This document shows, piece after piece, positions 49,360-61,965 of a stretch of 64,000 bases of DNA. Both the position numbers and the translations under genes were made by a program. The first letter of the stretch is position 1. The number at the start of each line of letters is the position of its first letter. The DNA is taken from NCBI GenBank assembly GCA_010645155.1, contig CM021312.1, positions 11,152,609-11,216,608 of the forward strand, in the 5' to 3' direction. The notes below the pieces were generated by a model. That model saw nothing but the letters and a program-made list of their open reading frames with translations, had not been told where the DNA came from and did no database searches. The DNA comes from Tigriopus japonicus (Eukaryota; Arthropoda; Copepoda; Harpacticoida; Harpacticidae).

Positions 49360-50614
49360 TTAAGATGCTTTAGCGGCGGTGAGCCAATTTTGAAAGATCT
49401 TCACTCCTTTGTCCGTGATTTCTGATCGCCCACTTCGACTGATTAGTTGTCCATCTTTGGTTACGACGATTACGGAAGGCATCCCTGTCACTTTGTACTG
49501 CTTCTTCAGGTCACTGAAAGACAAGAGTTATAAGTTTCAAACATACTTGTGAGAAACTATAATTTCCGTGACATCAATAAGATTAAAATAAGATGATGAT
49601 GACCTCTGTACGGTTCTCTCAAGATTAAATATTCGTTCGAATGCCAAAAAATGCGGTGTGAAATGATCAAATTTTCATCATTTTGCTTCATCAGCTTTTG
49701 GTCCTAAAACAGTTGCCATGAAAAATTCGTTTAAAGTGTGACAGTAGAACTATCACTGTTTTGCATGTCTTTTTGCCTTTTGTTTTGCGTTTCAACATAT
49801 TTTTCGCACTTTCCCTCACTTTCTAAATGGAGAGACTGGGACCAAATATCATATGTGTGTACTCTTTTCCCATAGTGGCACTAGTCTTGACTCTACTTTT
49901 TCGAGAGTTTTGGCCTGAGAAAGATTTTCATCGCATATTTTGACACTCTCTTGTTTTAATTGTGTGTAAAATCGCTATTATCATGTTGAAATTATGGAAC
50001 GTATTCCATTTCATTAACAGACAGTTACCTTGCAGTTTTTTGAGAAAAAATCCCATGAACAATTAAAAATGACTAAAAGTTCCTTACTATTTGAGAGGCT
50101 GCATTTCTCTGCTAAAGTTGAAGAAAATAAACTTCCTCTTTCGCGTTTAGGATTTACTCCAAAAAACTGTCCTTCATTGATTGACTGATGAATGTTGTAT
50201 TTAAACTGATAAATTGTCTTTTAGAGCTCTAAAAGCCAATATTTTGGTCAAATGCCTTACTTGGCTAAAGCGGTGCCCTGTTGAATGGCCAACCAATCCC
50301 CGTGATGGTCCTTCATAAACGTTTTCATTTCTTCTTGATTGTCATCTCCACTCACAAAAACGATTTCAATGGGCTCCTCCTCTTTAACCAGTTCCTTGTA
50401 AATAAAACACCAATTATCCCTCGTTTCTAACCAAAACATAAACTGTACATCTTACTGAGTAGAAATCGACAAGAATGGGCAGAAATGCTCGACAAGGAGG
50501 ACACCAACGGGCGGAGAAGAAGTACAAGATAATCTTTTTATCCTCTAGGGCCACTTCACTGGGCACAACATTCCCGGTTTTCTTAAATAATTTGTGACCA
50601 CTAAGCCGATCCAT
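49360..50614 (-). CDS. NXNL2: Nucleoredoxin-like protein (NXNL2/tryparedoxin-type thioredoxin fold)
   Basis: Nucleoredoxin-like proteins are small thioredoxin-fold redox proteins of the cytosol; vertebrate NXNL2 is also known as RdCVF2. Minus-strand exons 50614-50456, 50394-50261, 49513-49360 join in phase to give 148 residues (human NXNL2 is 156). Residues 30-45 contain [15 protein letters not shown], with the intact redox pair Cys38-Pro-Pro-Cys41. Then follow [18 protein letters not shown], a WLAI segment, the cis-proline loop GMPSVIVV and a C-terminal [20 protein letters not shown] that closely matches the NXNL2 end. The gene is head to head with DM4/12 copy B, 280 bases apart. Tryparedoxin-like nucleoredoxin is the alternative name. 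Confidence 0.85.
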
Positions 50615-50894
50615 TCTGGATTCAGATCAAATTCAAAGCCTTTGTTGTGGGGAAGATCAGCTAGCGAGAAAGTTGTGTCGGTGAAAGTGCCGGATTCAAG
50701 CTCACAATCCAATGCTGGAGAAAGCTCCAAATCTGCCCAGATTAGAGAGTCTGCTCATTTCAGGCTTAGCTCGATCACTCAGAAAATTGCGTCTCGTTCT
50801 CCAGGCTTAATGAATGATTGACCCCCCTTATGTCCATGTGCGTTGCAATCAGTTACTGAAGCGGTGTCAAAGCAATCAGAACAACGTCTTCAAC

Positions 50895-52700
50895 ATGAGA
50901 GTAAGTGTGCTCTTCATTCTGACTTGTTTCTTGGTCTCACCGATTTGGACCAAGTTCAGCAATGGAACTCTTTCAAATGCGCAATGTCCTCTCATTTGTC
51001 CGCAAACTTGTCCCAAATCCGACGATGAGGGTCGGGCTAAATCCAGGAAGAAAAGAACCATTTACTTGCCCAATGCCACATTTCTCAGCCTTCAAAGTAG
51101 GTTGGTTGTCCCTCAAAGTCCCGTGGGTCTATATTTGATCTGGATCCGGGTTCGATTTGTGGTTCGTTCCCTTTTCACAGAGCAAACTGCGTGAGTACCT
51201 TCTGGACTTTTCTTCCTGGAGTGATCCCGTTTGACCTTCCTTTGGGCGACAAATCCCCCTAAACACCCTACCCAAGACTTCCTTTTCCGGTTCCAGGTCT
51301 TGGTGTTCACCGCGGTTTTAACCATACTGAACCCATCTTTGGGCGAAGAGATCACAGTCAAACGGGTTCACTCCAGACATAGACGTTTCATTGCGCCGGG
51401 AGCATTATGGGATCTCATGGCAGGAACTGAAATCCTCCTTCCTGCCGCAGAAATCCGATTCGATTTCTACATCCGATACGAATTAGATTACCTTTTTGGC
51501 GGTACAACTGCTTTGGCAGCCGCCATTGCCGGAAATAACGCCGCAGCTCAGGCAGCTCAAGCCGCCGAGCAGGCTGTTGAGGCGGCAGCGGGAAAAAAGA
51601 AAAGAAGGTGACCATTTTGAGACGGATAAATAGGTGCTAAATTAAAATACCAGATGGTAGAGTTACAACTATAAGGTATGCCGATGACATTGATTGATCC
51701 TCCTCAAGATAATGAATGGATTGCCACCACAAGTCAGAATCAAGTCAGATTAACGTTATTGTGTATAATCTTAGCCCAGCTACAAGTTTTTCACCAGAAC
51801 AGATGGCTTGAGAGTATTACATATTCGAGGGCCGTAGATCTAGCTTAATTTTACAAAAAAAAAATTCCTCTTAACGTTAGTGTGTGACCTAATAGTGACA
51901 ACAAATTTATTTTATTTCTTGTTTTCAAAAAATGTAGTTATCATGTATTTTCTTTCCATAAACTCGATGCTGTACTCTTGAGTAAATGGGATTTCTTTCG
52001 TTAAAATTAGAAAACTTGAGTTCGTAAAGAAGTTACTAAATCAATTTCAGCGTGACTGGAGAGGGCTTTGCCAGCATTTTTGGTCGGTCCTTCGATAATG
52101 TTCTCACACGAACCTTGGCCGACGACCAAGTCAGCATTTTGAAGGTAAAGTTTGCGTCGTTTGACAATGCTTTCCACTCCATTTTATTGAGAACCTTATT
52201 AAATTATGGGAATGCAGCGGATTGAAGAGGGACTCAACAATGGAGGATTGCCAGGAAGAGATTGCGTCCTAAGAACCATTTGTGACCTCAAAGAAACTCC
52301 CATCCATGAATGGAGTCTTGTTGGAGAAATGATCTCCACCCTTTTCTTGTGAGTTTGATTTTTTTGTTTCTTTTGTACTATTCATGTAATCAATGTTAAT
52401 TTTTGATTTGATTTCAGCCCCAAATCAGACGATCATTCCGAATTGGAGGACTATAAAGAGGCTGCCAGGATAGGTGAAAGTGGAACTGAGGAATGTTGGT
52501 CCGCCTATTCAAAATGTCCCTTATCCGTGTTCAATGTGATTCCGGATATCTATACAAAAGATCACAAGTTCAACGTTAGCTTTGACAACTTTGATGCTGG
52601 GTCGACTACTTCTTTCAAAAAAGAAGATTTTGCCGACCTTCCCAGATCATTCTCCACTGATGAGGCACAAAAGATCAACTTAGACTTTGATTTCACATAG
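50895..52700 (+). CDS. Secreted DM4/DM12-domain protein, copy B, with two alternative N-terminal halves
   Basis: The shared C-terminal exons are 52051-52144, 52218-52348 and 52418-52700 (stop TAG). They carry RDCVLRTICDLKETPIHEWS, LVGEMISTLF, DYKEAARIGESGTEECWSAY and SKCPLSVFNVIP, the DM4/12 hallmark. Two routes reach them in frame. Route 1 uses exon 50895-51190 (donor GCGTGAGT, phase 2): signal peptide MRVSVLFILTCFLVS, a Cys-rich CPLICPQTCPK stretch, then KKRTIYLPNATFLSLQ; total 267 residues. Route 2 uses only the first six bases ATGAGA before a strong GTAAGT donor at 50901, then exon 51297-51607 (phase 0 in, phase 2 out): signal peptide MRVLVFTAVLTIL, then RRFIAPGALWDLM and an Ala/Gln-rich AAAQAAQAAEQAVEAAA run; total 274 residues. 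The two N-terminal segments resemble each other and the FPEGSIF block of copy A. No transcript evidence is available. Confidence 0.8.
51297..51607 (+). CDS. Alternative N-terminal exon of DM4/12 copy B
   Basis: The acceptor GGTTCCAG at 51296 and donor AGAAG-GTGACC after 51607 bound a 311-base exon that is phase 0 in and phase 2 out. It cannot follow the full 50895-51190 exon in frame (that would hit a stop within a few codons), but it follows ATGAGA exactly and then yields a clean signal peptide. Its RRFIAPGALWDLMAGTEIL parallels KKRTIYLPNATFLSLQSR of the first exon, so the two look like duplicated, mutually exclusive exons. Confidence 0.6.
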
Positions 52701-52729
52701 AATACGTATATTTTGATAGTGTTTTGATA

Positions 52730-52735
52730 AATAAA
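52730..52735 (+). terminator. Poly(A) signal of DM4/12 copy B
   Basis: AATAAA occurs 30 bases after the stop codon in a very short 3' UTR (surrounding bases GATAAATAAATATC). Confidence 0.6.
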
Positions 52736-55572
52736 TATCATGTTGGTTTACTCTTTTTCGAACACTAGTGTTGTTCGCTTGGAAAAAAGGAACGCAAGTC
52801 TGCGATCGGTCGATATCCACCATTTATCCTCTTTGGCAGTAACAGACCATTTATCCTCGACGAGGTTGGTGCCAAAAGAATAACCCAACCAACACTCTGA
52901 ATATGGCTCGTTCGTTCTTTTGCCAAAGGGCATTAGTTTGAATAGATCTCGTTTTTTCAAAAATAGAGTACATGGCTTTGGAGAGGAAAGTTCGAGATTT
53001 GTGGCGAACTAAACTTGCAAATGCTCGCAAAGTGGTATTAATGAACTTGGTTGTTGGAAGACGTGTCTGAGCTTGTTTCTTTGAGCCATGGTCTATCATT
53101 CTTTCACATTGCATGGATTCTTCCGTTTTTCCTCCTCTTCTTGCCTTAGGGAGGGCTTTAGTAAAGCACTATTTTCTCAAAAGGACGGCAACCTAATACT
53201 TGTCCACACATGCGAGTTAATGTATGTTAGAATGTGTTCTTAAAAGGGCTAAGCATGATCAAAATAACCATCCTCATATAGAATCAGAGAATCTGCTTTG
53301 TTTCAAACGTATCTTATGTAAAGAATATACACTCACAGATAATATTTTGCCCAATGGGTATGTAATATCTTCATTATTTACAATATAAAAACGTATTTCT
53401 ATTTTTCGTAAAAAAGATTGTTATACGATAGTTGAAGAAATATGACAATTGCAACAACAGCGCTGAGAGTATACTCCAAGGCAAATAAACTGACTGAATT
53501 TTGACATACTCGTTCGACTTGAATTATTGCAATTAACACGACACCTTCTATTTCACATAATCTTGAGCTAACAGTCATTTGCATTTTCAGGAATGCACCT
53601 TCTTTGCTTCTCTCTATCTCTATAAATTGCATTAACGATACAAACACGGGATAATAGGTTGATGGTTTAGGTCAAATGGAGATCTAAAAGCATTTTTAAG
53701 AATATACTCTTCTTAAAATAAAAAGCAAAATATCTTGTGCGCTGACAAAGTACTTCAAAAAAGGACGAAATAAGGTGAATTAATCAAACATTGTAGCCTA
53801 ATCATAACATCGCCAACTAATACAAGATAGTAATTTTTAAAAAGCTCTATCAAACTTTTAAAGCCAAGCTGTGAGAATATGACTTTTTAAATACTTCAAC
53901 TTAAACCAACTCTAACTTCAAAGAGGCATTCCTCCTTCTGTATAGAGTCCTTCTTAACGTGTTCCAATGCGTGCAGCTCGTGAGCATTTTCTGGAATTCT
54001 CTCCCTCCTCGCGCGCTCTTTTGTACTCCGAACCAGAGTTGTTCCACACGGGAGATAAATGGCCAAGCTTACTTTCTCTTGGCCTAGTGTGTTCCACAAA
54101 CCAGTACGTTGGTTTGTTGCCTTCTCCGACCCACTCTTACACAAGCACATATGTTACGAATGGATATAGACGAACTACCGGAAGCAGGACCACCCGAGCT
54201 TCAGAAGGCCGTTCGTTCCTCTGGTTGAGTTCAAGGTGACTGCATCTGTATTCTTTCGGAATTGGCTCATTTTCGCTGTAAATAACAAATGACTTATGTA
54301 TGGTTAATTCGAGGGTAGACTTTTAAAGAAAGGCGTCTCAAATGTTTGGGGCATGTTTGAAAACGGTTGCGGAAAAAGTAACCCAAGAATGGGAAACTAA
54401 TTCTGAAAGGTTGTTGTCACGCTGAGAAGAAATGCAGAGCGAACCAAACTGAAAGGAAGCTGAAGGAAGGCAAGAGAAGGAAAAACAGCCTTCTCGGCCT
54501 TCTCATCACATGAGAGGAGAGATGAAGGAAGCTAAAACAAGGCCATTGGAACACTTCTGTCAACCACGGGGCCCTATTAGGCAACTCGCAAAAGAGAAAA
54601 TGTTGCTGACCCCTTCCAAAATTTGGCTTTAATAGATTCTTCGGTCACAGTATCGTAACGAGGCCGAAAACTTTATAGTACAAAATCCCATTTATTACCC
54701 ACATTTGTATTGAATATGGCAGAAAAATCAAGTCTTTGCGACGCCCCAAAACTCTATGCCATTAAATCTGAGCCATCTGGTCACCCAAGCAGAGCTTGTG
54801 ATAACAACCTTCTGTCCTTCAGCTATGCAGCCATGAACATTAAGGGAACAGTGAACGCATTTCTGGGCCAAATAGATGTCCCTATTGCAAAGAGTGGCTA
54901 AGTAAAGACAGAAAGAAGGAAGGAAAGGCCAACTAAGAAGAAGGGAGTTGCTGCTGGTATGTCATACTGTAGTACAGGGTACCAAAAAGGGACTGAAAAA
55001 GAGGCGATGGTTCCACCTTCTCCTCTCCCCCTCCTCTTTTTTACGAGAACAGGAGTGAAAGGGAAGAGAAAGTCAAAGGCTGCAAAGGCCACCTTCAAAG
55101 CCTCAAAACCATGGCAGGCTCCAGCAAATTAGCTGCATGAGTGCAAGAACAACCCACAACTAACGCTATATTACAGCTCAAGTGTCCTTTAGCCTTTAGC
55201 TCCCAAAATATCTATTTGAACTCATCTCGTCCGATCCAGCATTGCCACATGTCTTTTGGCCCATGGAGAGAGCACTTCTTGCGGACATCCTGAGACTTGA
55301 GTGAAAGCTTAAGAGGAGTCGTCCGAACACAATCCCAACTCTGATGATCCTGATTCCGAGAACGAGAAAGTTGTTGTTTTGCTGTTGATTTGTTGTGAGA
55401 TTGCCAAGACTTGTCCGCTCTTGTTCGCGTGGAAAAGGCCAACAAAAGCGGATAACCCTCAAGGTGATGTGCATTTGATTCCCATTGGCCAGCAGTTGCT
55501 ATTCTTTGGGATGAATCAGGATACTCGATAAAATGACTGTCGTCTGTTGAGAAAACAACCGGTGAAGTGACC
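52736..55572. other. Intergenic spacer before the alpha2-delta gene
   Basis: 2.8 kb with several short unsupported open frames, such as 53967-54239 (+) and 55212-55574 (-). It includes purine-rich GGAAGG runs around 54450-54540. No RNA gene or transposon end was recognised. It should contain the promoter of the alpha2-delta gene. Confidence 0.55.
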
Positions 55573-58500
55573 ATGGGTTTTCAGTGGTTGTGGAGGATGT
55601 TGGGTGTCCCACTACCTCAAAAGATGATCCCATCAAATCGTACCGTCAAAGCCTTGCTTATAGTGATCTTGTGCTTAAGCACATGTTTGGGTCAAGTTGG
55701 ACAAGGCAATCAAAAACGGAAACAGAAACCCAGGATCCGGATTCCGGCTGAAGACAAGATTCCCAATGCTCAGTAAGTTCGTTAATGAACTCGATGCTTT
55801 GCTTTTGGATTTGAGCAAATTTTGACTTTGTTTCAGAATTGAGAATTGGGCTCTGAGTTTTGGTAGTGTCTTGTGGGAAACGGCCAGAGCAGCCACTCGA
55901 TTCGATGCCATTCAAAAGGTGATGAACTGGTTTGTTTTTGGACCAAATAAGATGTAGAAATTGACTTTGGTTTTGTTTTCTAGAAATTCCATAGTGAAGG
56001 AGCCAAAACGGTTCAGGTTGACGGGTTCAACATGGTGAAGGAAATGGCTGCAAATGTTGAAGCTATGATGCAACATAAGATCGATGCCATCAAGGTAAGA
56101 TGAATTGATCGATTTTGACCGTCCTAGAAGATCAACTTTTCAACTTTATTTAGTGACAAATGTTAATGAATATGTTTTTAATTAATCAGAGGATTATGGA
56201 ATATGCCGAGAACTTGGCTTTGGATCACAAGTACGAAAAGGATTTGGGCACTTACCTTAAGAAGCCTCCTCGAATGGGCGGGTTCCATTACTTCAATGCC
56301 AAGAAGATCAATGTCATTGACGAGGACGATGAGGATCAAATTGACGATTGGGACAAATATCTCTCAGCTACTGATCGACTTGAGGACGACGATCGCTTTA
56401 GGGTTGGATACTCAAGGGTGATGTTGGAGGAAAACAAGCATTTCTCTGGCATTCCCGTCAACACCAATATGAGCTCTGTCCATGTTCCGACCAATGTTTT
56501 CGACGGAGGTATGCGGAAATAGACTTTGGAGTAACAAACCAAGGGCAATTGAACCACATGAATTGTTTCAGATCCAAAAGTGGTAAACGCAATTAAATGG
56601 TCAAGAGGTCTGGACCGAGTTTTCGTGGACAACTATAATCGGGATCCATCCCTTTCCTGGCAATATTTCGGCAGCTCAACCGGCTTCATGCGACAATATC
56701 CAGGTGAGATTTCACAATGCAGAACATATCACCATATCTTACTTTTCTTAATAAACAAACATCATCTTTTTCCAGCTATGAAATGGTTGACTTCTGAACA
56801 TGACCCGGATCTATATGATGCCCGCATGCGGGATTGGTACATCAAGTCGGCTGCATCTCCCAAGGAGATTGTTATACTATTGGACACATCTGGATCAATG
56901 ACTGGACTGAGAAAGGAGATCGCCAAGCATGTGGTTCTTAATATCCTGGACACCCTGTCGGAGGACGATTTCGTGGCCATTTACAAGTTCTCCAAGTATC
57001 CAACTCCATTGGTAGATTGTTTCACCACTCCCGATGGTCGAGCTGAATTGGTACAAGCCACCAACGAAAATATCCGTGAATACCAAGAGGCAGTTGATCA
57101 AGTTCAAACTGAGGAGATAGCTAACTTCACCTCAGCTTTAACGGTGGCCTTTGAATTGTTGCATGAAGCCCGTTTGGACCCAGATATTGGATCAAATTGT
57201 AACCAAGCCATTATGATTGTTACGGACGGTGTTCCTTACAAGTAAGAAAGGTTTTCTTTTTTGGGGGCACGTCTGTTGACAATTCTTGATTATTTTAGAT
57301 ATGAGGAGATTTTCCGACTTCATAACATGCCTCATAAACCAGTTAGAATGTTTACATACCTGATTGGTCGTGAAATATCGGACTTGAAGGCTGCCAATCA
57401 CATGGCATGCCAAAACAGAGGTAATAGAAGTGAATGGTTGGAAATGGTTGTTGAACATGTGTTGAAATGCATCGTCATTTCAGGCTATTTTGCTCACGTG
57501 ACCACTTTGGCTGAAGTCAAGGAACAAGTGCTCAAATATGTTCCAGTCATGGCCAGGCCTATGGTCATGTACAGAGTGGACCATCCGATTCAGTGGACGG
57601 GAGTTTATGCCGATGTCGAGGTAGGATGAAAAATAGATTCCATGATCAAGTTACTATTCAATACGTAATCGTTGCCGTAACTAGGTGACCGACTTAAAAC
57701 CATTGTGGATGATTAAATTGCCCCGGCCTATGAGAAGATCAAAGATCTTTGCAGTAAGATTGTTACAAAGAGTGGCTCTACTAAACTCTCCCCCGACCTC
57801 CAAGTGTTTGAGTGACGATTAATATCAAAACAATAACACCTTACTAACCATTAACTATTAGGACCCTAAAACGAGCAGATGGCTTTGGGACCTTCGAGAG
57901 CGATCGAGACAAAAGATGCGGACTGAGAATTATCGCGAGATCATGCGACTTCAACAAGAATCCGCTGATCCTCTCGCCAAAATGGATGTCGAAGAGGACA
58001 CGGCAGCTGCTCGAGAGGCCTTTGAAAAACTAACTCGGCTGCCTTATAAGCAACAAATGGAAAACTTCTTAAGTTATGGCCGATGGGATTTAACGGAACG
58101 CGATGTGGAGCGGTTACAGAAGGACGAGGAGATGAAGCAACGGGTAGGGAATAATATATTATTGCTTCTTGAGAATGATTGCAAATATCCGTATATTACA
58201 ACACTATATTGGTTGTGGTGCTCTTCTGATATGCTTCGGAGATTTTGGTATCCAGCCTGCCTCGTGGCTATCAAAACAAAGCTACTTTAGCTTAATGACC
58301 TAATTGATCTGACTTCTTATACAATCAAAATGAGTGAACTGCACTTAGAGTCCAGTCTGATTTGTTTATTCTCGAGAGGCAAAGATACTAGAGTCTGCTT
58401 TTTGCACCCTCCTTCGATGGTCACGCTGCTACTTATTGCACCACATTTCAACTACTTTCGCCTCGACTGCTTTTGGTCACCTTGGATAAGACGAGCTAGA

Positions 58501-60540
58501 TTTTAGAACTACCGACAAAAACAACCACAAAAGCCTGCGTGCTGATAGAAATAATCCGGAAGTGGTGTCGCCGCCATTTTTAAATGGCAGTTGTCACTTT
58601 CCTCCTTTTATTCTTTTTTGTTTGTTCATTTGGCCCCTGAAACCTAGGAAACACGTTGCTAATCCAATCCAATCTCATCAAGGTTTTTCTCCATATTCCT
58701 TTCTTTGTTGGATATTCTGTACAGCTTATTCGAGAGATAACTGAGGCCAAGACCCAGAAGTGGACCATTCCACCCAAGGACCTGTCTATGGATATGGACG
58801 TAAGTCCCCATCCCAGCCATGCTCTCTAGGGGCCTCTCCTCCCTCTCCAGTTGTTCAGATGGGGAGTCTGAGGCCCCAAGAAGACGCTGGGCAGAACCCC
58901 GCTAGACCAGGCACACCCTGTACCTCCCCCTACTACCTTGAGAGCTGCTAGTAGTGTTGCTGTTGCCGTCAGCTGCCATCGGCGACTGTTGTTGTCAGCT
59001 GTGTTTTGCTATAATGTTGCCTCCTCCACCTGTTTCTGAGATCCCTTCCCTGGAAGAGTATTCCATGGTCCGAATCCAGGTTCTTTGTTGCTTATCATTC
59101 TAGTCACACAAAACAAGCTTTTATCATGAGTATCACAACATCAGAAACAACACCTTGGTATGATTCTATACTTTTCGTGCCCACTTGCGTTTTGTTGCTA
59201 AACAACACCTACTTGATCAAAGCATTGCTCCACCGGCAATCCGGAATGAGTGGTTTGTCCCTCCCGCCTAGTAGCTTCATTCACACACAACTTTCACTGT
59301 CACCAAAATGACCGTACCAAAACGTACCACGTCTTTCGTACAATCCCTGTTTAGAACCAGTTATGAAACCTGTCCCCAGGTTTTTGGATCTGTTCGAGCT
59401 ATTACCATATACTACTTCTGCTGCTTGTATCGATGTGCTGTTCTCGTATGGGACCCTCAAACGACTCGAAAGTCCCTCGGGTAAAGAGGCTTCATGTTGG
59501 GATTCCCCCGTCTCCCTAACAAATCCATTTCTCGCCATTAATCCCACTTCTCTTTCAGAACCGCTTAGCTTTCATACAATTTAGTACTATTACCGCCAGT
59601 CGTTGTTTCTCACACTTAAAAACTGTGATGAAACCCAATCCCAACCAACTTCATCAAACTTGTTCAAGCATGGCCAACCCTGTTTTTATGTTTTTCTTCC
59701 CTCTTTTCCTCTCTCTCGCTCTTCATGTCTCATCCTCTTCCACCAATCTGAACCTCAAAAACTAACACACAAATACAAAAGACCTTCCAAGAGATGGTGG
59801 CACACAACTTGGATCCGGCTGAATACATGACCGAAATGTCGCGATTTGCTCCCAAAATGGCCGCTCTTCGGTCATCCGCTCCGAAATCAGATGGCAAGCT
59901 CCAGAAGGCCAAACACAAGACGGAGGTAGAGATCTCATCCGATGTCTTGCTTTACTAAACAGAGAAACAAGATGTCCATGTGAACTCGATAACCTGCATG
60001 ACTCGCCATATTCTATCCATGTCTCTCGCACTGCCTTGTTTTCACGTATCTCGATGTAGCCCCTATCGTAAAAGTAGTCGCGTAGGTAGACTTTTTTAAC
60101 TATGGCAGCTAGATCTTAAAAAAAATTACTAAAGTAAACGAAAATTTGCACCATTAAAAATATCTCTAAAAGCTTCATTTCGTTCAAGAAACGAAACAAA
60201 AGTGAATGAAGAATTGTGGCAAGGCTTGCTCAATGAAAAATCGCTTGAGGCATCACTTTTCACATTGTCTTGGGCAAGGAAAGACTCTCTACTCGAACGA
60301 AAAACCACAAGACAAAAATAAGACATCTTTTGTTGACTCCGTGTGGATTATTTTATAAAACTCACTCCACTAAAATCCTTGTTGCCAACTAATCTGCGTA
60401 GATAATATCTGTCAAATTGAAGCAAGTTACTGATCAACATTCAATCATTGCAGGAATCCGAATTGCGCAAGAACAAATTCACAGGCTATCGGCTCATGAC
60501 TTCGGTCAGCATCCCCGTCTTTGACAAGAAAAACCACACG
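55573..60540 (+). CDS. CACNA2D: Voltage-gated calcium channel alpha2-delta subunit (continues beyond the supported exons)
   Basis: Alpha2-delta proteins are extracellular, membrane-anchored auxiliary subunits that traffic and tune CaV channels. Exons: 55573-55772, 55837-55918, 55984-56094, 56190-56508, 56572-56703, 56776-57241, 57299-57420, 57484-57620, 57862-58143, 58725-58799, 59782-59925, 60454-60540; phases agree throughout. A hydrophobic signal/anchor (ALLIVILCLSTCLG) precedes the VWA_N region (IENWALSFGSVLWETARAAT, then IDAIKRIMEYAENLALDH). SLSWQYFGSSTGFMRQYP and MRDWYIKSAASPKEIVILLD lead into a VWA domain (from about residue 305) with a MIDAS DTSGSMTG and the later IMIVTDGVP. After VWA come a charged insert of roughly 165 residues and LMTSVSIPVFDKKNHT, the segment that opens the Cache part in the family. 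Cache and the C-terminal anchor are not found, so the gene runs off the right edge. Whether it is 2D3/2D4-like or an arthropod subtype cannot be settled here. Confidence 0.88.
57685..57753 (+). CDS. CACNA2D: Possible cassette exon of the alpha2-delta gene
   Basis: Between the exons ending 57620 and starting 57862, both phase 0, lies a 69-base stretch bounded by CTAG and GTAAGA. It is open in phase 0 and reads VTDLKPLWMIKLPRPMRRSK then IFA. Including or skipping it keeps the frame. Its protein does not resemble vertebrate alpha2-delta in this region, so it is called on splice signals and frame only. Confidence 0.45.
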
Positions 60541-61902
60541 GTAAGCCAAAGTATTTTTAAACCGGGGTTCCGTTCCTAATAGGGTCAAACGAAAAGAAGT
60601 TAATATTCTCTGATCTCATTAGGCTTTCACCAAACCAGCTTAAATTTTCCCCTCAGGGTTGCCTTCCACAACAACTTTCTGACACTTTTATTTTCTCTCC
60701 CTGAATCAATCCTCCTACTGCAATGAATGTAGGATCCTGAGTCTTTAGGTCTAAAGAAGAATCCTGAGGGATCGTTTCTCCGCAAGGTTTGCCATAGTGT
60801 CATTGACCCTGATCTTGCGAATGCATCTCTCTCTTGAACAGAACTGAAAAGATATCTCATCTTCTAACACGCCTTGGTTTTCAACCACATCCCAAACTCT
60901 ATTTTCACTCTTCTTCTTTCCTCTTCCATTCTCTCCAACTTGGCTAGAATACATCTCTGGCCTCGCCAAAAATATGAGCAAAAACTATTTGAAGCATTGA
61001 ACATGACACTTGTTTTGACCAAATCATTGTGACGAATCTGGCAGTCCTATTGTTGAAAACAACAATGATAATAAACCAAATGTTCTTGGCGAGGCCGATT
61101 TCCTCTACTTTCTTCTTCTTTTTACGGCTTTTACGTTCTTCTGACTCTTTGAGAATCAAACAATAACTTTCTGGATGGCTTGAACATCGCTAACAAAATA
61201 CTAGATGCCTGTGATTGCTCTCGTAACTCTTGTGATTGGACTCCCCTACTACATTTTAAGCAATCCGACTTGAAGTTTCCTCGCTAATACTGAAGAGCAA
61301 CCACCCTACTGTATAAACAGTAATTGCAAGGCTGTTTGAGTTGTGTGTACCCTACCAGACTCGATCTGATTGATCGCCACCAACAATAAAAATTTGTTCA
61401 AGACACGGAATGCTCTCATCAATGATCCCTGGCACCAATAACATTCCAAGAATATCAGCGGTTCCAAACCAAAGAAATCGCAAACTAAAGAGCTGAGTAT
61501 TCTTGGAACATCCTGTGAAGCAATCCACCCTGACCCCCCCAATATATTTATCTCGCTCTCCTGTTGAAACCTGACTCAGATTGCTTGGTATTAGGATCTC
61601 ATGGACATTGGGCAACGGTCCAGATCTTTTCTCTCTCTTTGGTTCCCCTTCTGTAGCGGAAAACTAGGGTTTTCTCAGGTGTGCCTATTCTAATCCGCTC
61701 TTCTTCGACTATCTATCCTAAATGACTGTTCCTGATTCCTACCAATGACGTCATCACAACTACTTTTCCAATTAATACTACTTAAAATTAACAATCACTT
61801 GCAAATACCAATCGAGCGTTTTTGGGATAGGGGAGGGGGGAAATGGACAGAGGCAAAGCTGTATATTCTTACTAACGTTTTTCATTTTTCCGCCATAAAA
61901 AG

Positions 61903-61965
61903 AACATTACACATAAGACGTTGGTTTCATTGGCCGAGTCCAAGTGGGAGGAACGATTGGTGAAG
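61903..61965 (+). CDS. Weak candidate exon, alpha2-delta gene
   Basis: An open phase-0 stretch of 21 codons reads NITHKTLVSLAESKWEERLV, between AAAAAG and GTACTC. Splice signals are weak. It would follow KKNHT from the exon ending at 60540. It could be chance. Confidence 0.25.
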
